DNA from: an uncultured Sphingobacteriales bacterium
GTDB lineage: Bacteria > Bacteroidota > Bacteroidia > Chitinophagales > Chitinophagaceae
Direction: 5' to 3'
Assembly (NCBI GenBank): GCA_946887085.1
Contig: CAMPKG010000050.1
Span: 1 to 13,833, forward strand
DNA: 13,833 nt
Positions 7,350-13,833 of this stretch are shown in pieces. Made by a program: the position numbers and the translations under genes. Each line of letters opens with the position of its first letter. Positions within the stretch are counted from its first letter, which is position 1. The notes beneath the pieces were generated by a model, which saw only the letters and a program-made list of their open reading frames with translations, did no database searches and had not been told where the DNA came from.

Positions 7350-10300
7350 TTAAGCCAGTTTCTTCAGCTCTTCGATGTGTGCTTCGCGGTCAACCTCCTG
7401 TTTCAGCTTGTCTTTCTTATCGAGGTCGATAAGCACCGGAGCCGCAACGAAGATAGAAGAGAAAGTACCGGTGGCAACACCTATCAGCATCGCAAAGGCG
7501 AAACCACGGGTTACCTCGCCACCTACGATGAACAGGATAAGCACTACGATGAACACGGTAAGCGAGGTCATGATAGTACGGGGCAGGGTATCGTTGATGG
7601 CCCTGTTTACCACACTGATATTACCCTCGCCGGGACTCTTGCGGAAGTATTCACGAATACGGTCAAATACGATAACGGTATCGTTCATCGAGAAACCTAC
7701 AACCGTAAGTACCGCAGCAATGAAGTGCTGATCGATCTCGAGTGCAAATGGCACAATGCCCCTGAAGAAAGAGAACACAGCCAGCGTAGCACTGATGTCG
7801 AAGATCAGTGACGCGAACGTACCGAGCGCATACTGCCATTTACGGAAACGCAGGAAGATATAGATCGATATCGCGAGGAGCGAGAATATGGTTGCTTTTT
7901 TTGCCCCGTTGATCAGGTCATCGGAAATGGTTGGTAAAACCGTTTGCGAACTTTGCACATAGTTGGTGTTGAAGGTCTCCAGCGAAGTACCTGCAGGAAT
8001 AAAGCCTTCTTTAGTGAGGCCCTCGTGCAGTTTCGTTATTACCTGCTGCTCTACCGCAGTACCTGGCGTTTCGATCAGGTAAGCAGTGGTGATGTTCAGC
8101 TGGTTGTCTGTGCCTATGGTTTTTACTATAGGATATTCGCCGAAGTAATTGTGCAGTTTCTCGCGAATGTTATTCACCTCATACTGCTTATCGAACTTGA
8201 TAGTATAGCTACGTCCGCCGGCAAACTCCACACCATAATCAAAGCCGTTGAACAAGGCGCCAACACCTGCCAGCACCATAGCCGCAACAATGATGTAGGT
8301 AACCTTCCGCATACCCATAAAATTGAATTTGCGGTTGTTATGGAAGAACGGTTTCGAGATAGCGGTGAAATATTTGAAATGGCGGTCGCCTTTGATATAC
8401 ATATCCTTCAGCAGGCGCGATACCAATAAGCCGCAGAACATGGAGATCAGCAGGCTGAGTATCTGCGTAGTGGCGAAGCCCAGTACCGGGCCAAGGCCGT
8501 AAGCGAACAGGATGATGGCGGTGATCAGCGACGTGATGTGGCCATCAAGCACAGGCGCGTAGGAGCGCTTGTAACCATCTACCACAGCCTGCTCGTGTGT
8601 TTTGCCGATAGCAAGTTCCTCTTTGATCCTTTCGAATATCAGTACGTGTGCATCCACGGCCATACCAATACCCAGCACAAGACCGGCAATACCCGGCATG
8701 GTGAGTGTTGCACCGAGGGCTGAAAGTACACCGAGTGTAAACAGCAGGTTTAGAATCAGGGAAATGTTCGCCACCCAGCCGCTGGTATTATAATACAGCA
8801 GCATCAGCGCGAAGATGGCGAGGAATGAAATGATAATGGCGTTGAAACCGGAAGTGATCGATTCAGCACCCAAAGTAGGGCCTACCACTTGTTCCTGCAC
8901 GATACGTGCTGGTGCCGGCAGTTTACCTGATTTCAGGATATTAGCCAGGTCGGTAGCTTCTTCAACAGTGAAGTTGCCGCTGATAGAAGTACTTCCGTTA
9001 GGTATCTCGCCGTTCACCAGCGGGGCAGAATACACTTTGTCGTCGAGCACAACAGCCACGTAGCGGCCTGTGTTCTCACCGGTCATTTTTTTCCAGGTGC
9101 GCGCGCCTGCTACGTCCATATTCATAGACACTGCAGGTTTACCTGTCAGCGGGTCGTAATCCATACGGGCGTCAGTAACGCGGTCTCCTTCCAGCTTTGC
9201 GCCACCTGTACCGGGCGCAGTTTTCAGCGCATAGAGGTAAAGCGGTGCGTTCGGGTTACGGGCATCGGCTTTTTCAACCGCGCCGTATACAAACTTCACG
9301 TTGTTCGGGAATTTATTCCTGACAACATCCAGGTTCAGGTATTCATTCAATTTAGCAGTGTCCCTTTTCAGCACCATGCCCACTACAGGGCCCTGGTTAA
9401 CATTGCCCTGCTGGGTGATGTTAGGGTACCAAACTGCGAACAGCGGGTTTTTCTTTTGCTGGTCAGCTGCTGCCAGCGAAGCCGAATCTGTACCGCCAGC
9501 GGTTGTAGCAGTTTTGCTTCCGCCTATCAGTGAGCTAAGGCTTGCCGTGTCGCTTCCTGCAGCTTTTGCCGTATCGGTAGCGTCAGCTTTAGCTATGGCA
9601 TTGCTGTCGGCAGCATTAGTTGTGGTATCTACCTTCTCGCCAGACAAATAAGCGGCCAGCGCATCGTTAGCAGGCTGAAGGAGGTTAATGATCTCGTTGT
9701 TGCCATAAGTCTCGTAGAATTCGAGCTGGGCGGTAGCCTGCAGGAAGTTACGTACACGTTCAGGGTTGCGCACACCGGCAAGTTCTACCGTGATGATACC
9801 TTTGGCTTCGTCGAGGTTAATGTTCGGCGACACCACACCAAATTTGTCGATACGTGTAAGCAATACGTTGTAGGTACGTTTGATCGCATCATTTGCCTCC
9901 TTATTTACCTTCGTCAGCACCTCATCATTGGTAGAGGCGATGGTGATGTCTTTTTCAGAAGGCTTGGTGAACAGGTAGGCCATTTTTGCGCCCGGGTTGT
10001 TCCTGTTATATGCCTCTCCAAACAAGGTAATGAAGTTGGCCTGGCTGTTTGCTTTTGCGGTGTTCGCATCGGCTATAGCTTTATTCAGCGCGGGGTCCTT
10101 GGGGTTGTTCGACATAGAACGAACCAGCTCGTCGAGGCTCACCTCGAGGGTAACGTTCATACCGCCCTGCAGGTCGAGGCCGAGGCTTAGCTCCTGCTCC
10201 TTTGCTTCGAGGTAGGTGTATTTTTTCAAAAGGGGCACATTCACCACTGTTTCGCCCATCAAGCTGTCCGTGAGCCTGTCGTAGCGGGCCTCCACCTGCT

Positions 10301-10469
10301 TTTCCAGCTCCCGTCCGGTTGCGCCGGAGTTCTCAGCTTTTACTAATCGTTCTGCCTTAGCGCGCGTTTTCTTCTCTACATTACGAACAATGAACGTAAA
10401 TGACAGTTGATACAGCGAGATAAGGATAAGTGCAACGGTAAAAAATTTTACCAACCCTTTTAATTGCAT
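7350..10469 (-). CDS. secDF: Fused protein translocase subunit SecDF
   Basis: A 1039-residue fusion of SecD and SecF, the proton-driven inner-membrane partner of SecYEG that helps complete export of pre-proteins into the periplasm. The SecD part has a first membrane helix at about 8-28, the motif LGLDLQGGMNVTLEV near 98-112, and a large periplasmic region. A membrane bundle begins near 536 and includes GMAVDAHVLIFERIKEEL, whose acidic residue near 606 is in the proton path. SecF begins near 710, with GVEFAGGRSYTIKF and DTVIVFDRIREYFRK (about 926-940). Fused SecDF of about 1000 residues is usual in Bacteroidota. A low-complexity Ala/Thr/Asp/Ser stretch at about 278-337 interrupts the periplasmic domain. 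The gene has a strong-looking promoter and a hairpin terminator and probably stands alone. Confidence 0.97.
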   Translation of the reverse strand: MQLKGLVKFFTVALILISLYQLSFTFIVRNVEKKTRAKAERLVKAENSGATGRELEKQVEARYDRLTDSLMGETVVNVPLLKKYTYLEAKEQELSLGLDLQGGMNVTLEVSLDELVRSMSNNPKDPALNKAIADANTAKANSQANFITLFGEAYNRNNPGAKMAYLFTKPSEKDITIASTNDEVLTKVNKEANDAIKRTYNVLLTRIDKFGVVSPNINLDEAKGIITVELAGVRNPERVRNFLQATAQLEFYETYGNNEIINLLQPANDALAAYLSGEKVDTTTNAADSNAIAKADATDTAKAAGSDTASLSSLIGGSKTATTAGGTDSASLAAADQQKKNPLFAVWYPNITQQGNVNQGPVVGMVLKRDTAKLNEYLNLDVVRNKFPNNVKFVYGAVEKADARNPNAPLYLYALKTAPGTGGAKLEGDRVTDARMDYDPLTGKPAVSMNMDVAGARTWKKMTGENTGRYVAVVLDDKVYSAPLVNGEIPNGSTSISGNFTVEEATDLANILKSGKLPAPARIVQEQVVGPTLGAESITSGFNAIIISFLAIFALMLLYYNTSGWVANISLILNLLFTLGVLSALGATLTMPGIAGLVLGIGMAVDAHVLIFERIKEELAIGKTHEQAVVDGYKRSYAPVLDGHITSLITAIILFAYGLGPVLGFATTQILSLLISMFCGLLVSRLLKDMYIKGDRHFKYFTAISKPFFHNNRKFNFMGMRKVTYIIVAAMVLAGVGALFNGFDYGVEFAGGRSYTIKFDKQYEVNNIREKLHNYFGEYPIVKTIGTDNQLNITTAYLIETPGTAVEQQVITKLHEGLTKEGFIPAGTSLETFNTNYVQSSQTVLPTISDDLINGAKKATIFSLLAISIYIFLRFRKWQYALGTFASLIFDISATLAVFSFFRGIVPFALEIDQHFIAAVLTVVGFSMNDTVIVFDRIREYFRKSPGEGNISVVNRAINDTLPRTIMTSLTVFIVVLILFIVGGEVTRGFAFAMLIGVATGTFSSIFVAAPVLIDLDKKDKLKQEVDREAHIEELKKLA

Positions 10470-10517
10470 AGGTTTTATTGATTATAACTATTGAAATACT
10501 TTAAAAATCGAAGTTGG

Positions 10518-10547
10518 CAAAGATAGGATTAAATCCAAAACGGCAAA
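10518..10547 (-). promoter_or_regulatory. Bacteroidota-type promoter of secDF
   Basis: On the minus strand TTTG (10547-10544) is followed by 18 bases and then TATCTTTG (10525-10518), matching the -33 TTTG and -7 TAnnTTTG consensus with the usual spacing. Transcription would start near 10511, giving a leader of about 40 bases. The spacer contains the palindrome GGATTTAATCC (10526-10536), which could serve as an operator, though this is unproven. Confidence 0.75.
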
Positions 10548-10674
10548 GCCCCGGGCGAAGTTTAACCGATTTTCGTGTAAAAACGTTTTTTCCCCAAATC
10601 TTTTAGCATTTTTTTAATGAAAACCTTATTTTTACCAGACCAACAATTTGAGGTTAAATAAATCTGTAAAACGC

Positions 10675-13600
10675 ATGATACGAAAATTTACGCTATTATT
10701 CCTGGCGTGCTTAGGATGCTATTCCCTGTCAATAGCGCAGAAGTGCGGGTTTGATGAGATCGAAAATTACCGGCTAAAAACAGACCCGGCCTATGTACAG
10801 GCGCTCTCGACCTTTAACCAGATGATGCAGAATCAGTCTTCTTTGCAATCACTATTGGTTAAGCCAACTCCTACAGACTCTGTGTATGAAATACCTGTTG
10901 TGGTGCATGTAATGTCGGATCATTCATCAGGTTCAGTTGGTGTCGTTTCGGCCAGCACCCTTTCAGATGCATATATACAAAGTGTTATTAGCTATGTGAA
11001 TCAGGCTTTCGCGGCAACCTGGACAGGTTATCCCGTGGATGGCGCGGGTGGCGTGAACGTGCGCCTTAGATTCGTTTTGGCGAAACGGGATCCCAACTGC
11101 AATTCCACAAACGGCATTGTTAGGGTAAATGCGACGAGTCTTCCAACCTATGTTGCAGACGGCATTCGCGGATTTGGGAGCACGGATCCCGGAGAGGATG
11201 ACGACAATGTGAAGGCGCTTAGTATATGGCCCCGCGACAGATATTACAATATCTGGATCGTTAATAAGATCGAAGATTGGGATGGTGCCTCAGGGGGCGG
11301 AACAGCTGGGTTTGCGTATACGCTTCCAGCCCCAGTAGATAGGGACGGAGCTGTGATCCTTGCGCCTTATTTTGCACCTGGTCAGAAAACTACCGTGCAT
11401 GAAATAGGACACAGTTTTAATCTACAACATACTTTTAGGCATACCGCCACCGGTTGCGCCCCGAACAGCGCCCCACCTGCCTGTTTCGGCAATGGTGATT
11501 TTGTTTGCGATACCGAGCCTAACGAATTGCCTTCACCTACGCCACCTGGCTATTGCCCGTTGGCACCGACAATTAATACCTGTACAGGTTTGTCCTTTGG
11601 CGCGGTTTCCTATAATTTCATGAACTATACAACCTGCACAAACAGGTTTACGGCAGGCCAGCGCCATCGTATGATGAGTGCCTTTTTCCAGTATCGTGCC
11701 ACATTGGTATCCTCGTTAGGTGCAACCGCACCAGCGACAGCTCCCGTTACCCCGTGTGCGGTTACAGGATCAAACAGTTTGCCTACCAGCTTTTATGGCC
11801 CTCAGGATATCGTAATCAGGAGGCAAAATGCTGATACTGTTTTTAGGAATAACTCAGGCTGGTACACAGCAGATGGTAATAATTTCTATATTGATAACAC
11901 TTGCGAACAACGCGCTGAATTGATCGCTGGTCAACCTTATACAATGAGGATACAGCTTTCGGGCTTGTCTCACAGGGTGCGTGTGTATATTAACTACAAT
12001 AACAACACTAGCTTTAGCGACCCGGGAGAAGCCGTGTACGCGAATTTGACGGGGATCAATGGTGCCGCAACATTCACTTTCACTCCACCACTTTCGGCTG
12101 TCAGTTGCGTACCGTTAAGGATGCGCGTGATGGCTGACATTAATGCTGCCAGTTCATTAGGTGGTCCGTGCGCTGCTATTCAGCAGGGGCAGGTTGAAGA
12201 TTATGAGGTGGTTATTCGTGGCGGCGCAGGATCGGGAGGCATTATTCCTAATGTGGTAACGGTTTCCATCCCATCTACTGTAGGAAATCCATCTTGCGAC
12301 AGTACGTTTATGCAGATTAAGGCTACGTGGCCATCGAATATCACTCCTGTTTGGTTCCAATGGTTCAAAAAGTCTACATCAGGTGTTGTCATAGCTGGTC
12401 CTTCCGGCGCTGCCGATTCTATCTGGACATCTACAGGTACATCCCTTCCTTACCCTGAATGGGAGTTTAAGGATCGGGATACTGTCTGGGTACGCATGGC
12501 AATTCCCGGTCTGTGTGGTTCCGATACTACACTTGATTCTGTTGTGCTTTTACGCCCCGATAAGGTAGGCCCAAGCATATCGATAACTAATACAGCTGGC
12601 ACCATCCCGACATGCGCAGACGAAACTGTTACATTAGGTATTCAGAGTGTTGTCAATCCCGGTGGATCACCTGCCTATCAATGGCAAAACTGGAATGGCG
12701 TAACCTGGGTGGATATCTCCGGTGCAACCACGTCAACTTATAATGTTCTGGGCGCTCCTAATGGCGCTCGCTACAGACTGCGAATGACCTCAAGCGCCGG
12801 ATTTGGCTGTGCAGGTAACGGGACTGTTTTCTCAAACGAGATCCAGGTCAACCACACAACTAAAGTTCCGACCGTAACAATAGCGCTTACAACGGGCCTT
12901 AACCCCGGTTGCCCAGGACAATTGCTTACCTATAGTGTAACTGCTAACACAGTTGCGGGTAGCAACCCCACTTACCAATGGAAGGTGAATGGCGTGAATC
13001 AGTCGGGCGCGACAGGTACTAATTTCAGCAGTGTGTTCAATGCAGGTGATGTTATTTCTGTAGAAATGACCTCGAGCTCAGCATGTGCAGTGCCGGCAAC
13101 TGCTTCCAGCAGCGCTCCTTCGATACAACACCAGACACTTACCGCAGATGTGACGATAGCACAGATCAGTGGTGGTAACCCTGTGTGTTCGGGACATCCT
13201 GCTGTGTTCACGGCCACCCCAACAAATGCGGGTACTAATCCTCAGTTCCAGTGGCTGGTTAATAATAATCCTGTTATCGGTGCCAACAGCCCGACACTGA
13301 ATATCAGCAGCCTGCTGAATAACGATGCGGTTTCAGTTATCCTGATAGCTACCGACCCATGTGTGTTGAATGCCTTTGATACGTCTAATTATATCATGAT
13401 GCAGGTAACGCCGAGCAAGGTTCCGAAGATCAGCTTCACGATCACTGCCGGCAATAACCCCGGTTGCCTCGACTCACTGGTTGAGTTCACTGCAACAACC
13501 ACCGATGCAGGCACAACACCTGATATCGAGTGGCTCGTGAACGGCTTCCCGCTGAACCTGAACAGCCTCGTGTACAGCACTACGAACTTGCTGAATAACG

Positions 13601-13833
13601 ATGTGGTGACAGCAAGGGTAGTTCCTACAGATGGACAATGTTACCTGCCTGACACAGGGTTCTCAACGCAATTGGTGATGGTTCGCTCGGTGACGCCTGA
13701 GCCGCCGATCATTTCATTGATCAACAATATGCTGATCACGAATAAGAGCGGTTCCTTTGTATGGTTTGGCCCGGCCGGCCAGCTTACGGGCGGCGACGAT
13801 GGTAAATTCCACCCAACGGAGTTGGGTAAATAC
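10675..13833 (+). CDS. Pappalysin-like (M43) secreted metalloprotease with GEVED and Ig-like domains (3' part outside window)
   Basis: An open frame of 1053 codons continues past the right edge. It starts at ATG 10675 with a signal peptide (FTLLFLACLGCYSLSIAQ, cleavage near residue 21-22). The catalytic domain is at about 70-345. The zinc site is HEIGHSFNLQH, with H242, H246 and H252 as ligands and E243 as base. It is followed by CDTEPN and a Met-turn SYNFMNY (M316), the pattern of M43 pappalysin/cytophagalysin peptidases. Position 8 of the zinc motif is Asn rather than the usual Gly. A GEVED-type domain lies at about 425-512, with RVRVYINYNNN and GQVEDYEV. After it come about five Ig-like modules of roughly 90 residues. 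A T9SS sorting domain is likely beyond the window but not seen. It is divergent from secDF, with no clear promoter of its own. Substrate unknown. Confidence 0.92.
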   Translation, partial: MIRKFTLLFLACLGCYSLSIAQKCGFDEIENYRLKTDPAYVQALSTFNQMMQNQSSLQSLLVKPTPTDSVYEIPVVVHVMSDHSSGSVGVVSASTLSDAYIQSVISYVNQAFAATWTGYPVDGAGGVNVRLRFVLAKRDPNCNSTNGIVRVNATSLPTYVADGIRGFGSTDPGEDDDNVKALSIWPRDRYYNIWIVNKIEDWDGASGGGTAGFAYTLPAPVDRDGAVILAPYFAPGQKTTVHEIGHSFNLQHTFRHTATGCAPNSAPPACFGNGDFVCDTEPNELPSPTPPGYCPLAPTINTCTGLSFGAVSYNFMNYTTCTNRFTAGQRHRMMSAFFQYRATLVSSLGATAPATAPVTPCAVTGSNSLPTSFYGPQDIVIRRQNADTVFRNNSGWYTADGNNFYIDNTCEQRAELIAGQPYTMRIQLSGLSHRVRVYINYNNNTSFSDPGEAVYANLTGINGAATFTFTPPLSAVSCVPLRMRVMADINAASSLGGPCAAIQQGQVEDYEVVIRGGAGSGGIIPNVVTVSIPSTVGNPSCDSTFMQIKATWPSNITPVWFQWFKKSTSGVVIAGPSGAADSIWTSTGTSLPYPEWEFKDRDTVWVRMAIPGLCGSDTTLDSVVLLRPDKVGPSISITNTAGTIPTCADETVTLGIQSVVNPGGSPAYQWQNWNGVTWVDISGATTSTYNVLGAPNGARYRLRMTSSAGFGCAGNGTVFSNEIQVNHTTKVPTVTIALTTGLNPGCPGQLLTYSVTANTVAGSNPTYQWKVNGVNQSGATGTNFSSVFNAGDVISVEMTSSSACAVPATASSSAPSIQHQTLTADVTIAQISGGNPVCSGHPAVFTATPTNAGTNPQFQWLVNNNPVIGANSPTLNISSLLNNDAVSVILIATDPCVLNAFDTSNYIMMQVTPSKVPKISFTITAGNNPGCLDSLVEFTATTTDAGTTPDIEWLVNGFPLNLNSLVYSTTNLLNNDVVTARVVPTDGQCYLPDTGFSTQLVMVRSVTPEPPIISLINNMLITNKSGSFVWFGPAGQLTGGDDGKFHPTELGKY
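12562..13690 (+). repeat. Tandem Ig-like modules in the M43 protease
   Basis: Units of about 90-100 residues start near residues 630, 731, 824 and 915 with similar phrases such as VTIALTTGLNPGC, VTIAQISGGNPVC and ISFTITAGNNPGC. Each continues with a strand holding YQW, FQW or IEW, then VNG or VNN, and ends with a second cysteine, which suggests a disulfide in each module. A more distant unit precedes them near 520-625. The copies are diverged at DNA level. Confidence 0.75.

Noticed and set aside
7377..8429. Open frames of 118-161 codons on the plus strand opposite secDF
   Set aside because: They lie wholly antisense to a well-supported conserved gene, have no recognisable domain and show compositions typical of shadow frames.
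10579..10590. Perfect palindrome AAAAACGTTTTT in the secDF/protease gap
   Set aside because: It is made almost only of A and T runs in an A/T-rich gap and could easily arise by chance; there is no second copy or spacing that suggests a site.
10708..10716. Possible lipoprotein signal (LACLGC) in the M43 protease
   Set aside because: The residues before the cysteines do not fit a good lipobox, and a normal signal peptidase I site ending SIAQ follows.
1..13833. Search for tRNA, rRNA, CRISPR arrays, insertion sequences, phage genes and toxin-antitoxin or defence genes
   Set aside because: No direct repeats with regular spacers, transposase motifs, terminal inverted repeats or RNA-gene signatures were seen; the window reads as an ordinary chromosomal region with large envelope-protein genes.

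Overview
The window looks like a chromosomal segment from a Bacteroidota (Bacteroidetes) bacterium, most like the Chitinophagaceae/Sphingobacteriia side of the phylum. Four lines of evidence support this. SecD and SecF are fused in one long protein. Several secreted proteins have the domain architecture and C-terminal signal of type IX secretion system (T9SS) cargo. A near-ideal Bacteroidota promoter (TTTG, 18-base spacer, TAnnTTTG) lies in front of secDF. The intergenic and intragenic palindromes are of types I recall as frequent in this phylum. Genus cannot be fixed from the sequence alone.

Layout, left to right: (1) 1-349, minus strand, the receiver half of a NarL/LuxR-type response regulator cut by the window edge. 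(2) 466-2496, minus, a 676-residue secreted protein of unknown function with a T9SS sorting domain, followed by a hairpin terminator. (3) A 255-base divergent intergenic region with an imperfect 22-base dyad. (4) 2752-6453, plus, a 1233-residue cell-surface protein with a DUF7948-like N-terminal domain, seven SBBP propeller repeats, Ig-like modules and a T9SS sorting domain that carries two palindromic DNA repeats in frame. (5) A bidirectional terminator at 6482-6510. (6) 6524-7267, minus, an MlaE-family lipid-transport permease without its ATPase next to it. (7) 7350-10469, minus, the fused SecDF translocon motor, with a clear promoter and its own terminator. (8) 10675 to the window end, plus, a pappalysin-like (M43) metalloprotease with GEVED and Ig-like domains, open at its C-terminus.

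The genes do not form one operon: each seems to be its own transcription unit, with alternating strands and terminators between most of them. There is a loose functional theme of envelope biogenesis and secretion. SecDF helps move pre-proteins across the inner membrane, and three large proteins with signal peptides are probably passengers of the Sec and then T9SS routes (a CTD is visible in two; the third is cut before its C-terminus). MlaE moves lipid between envelope layers. I found no convincing new multi-gene system, phage, insertion sequence, CRISPR array or RNA gene. The most distinctive observation is the pair of palindromic repeat elements built into the coding sequence of the sorting domain of the SBBP protein.
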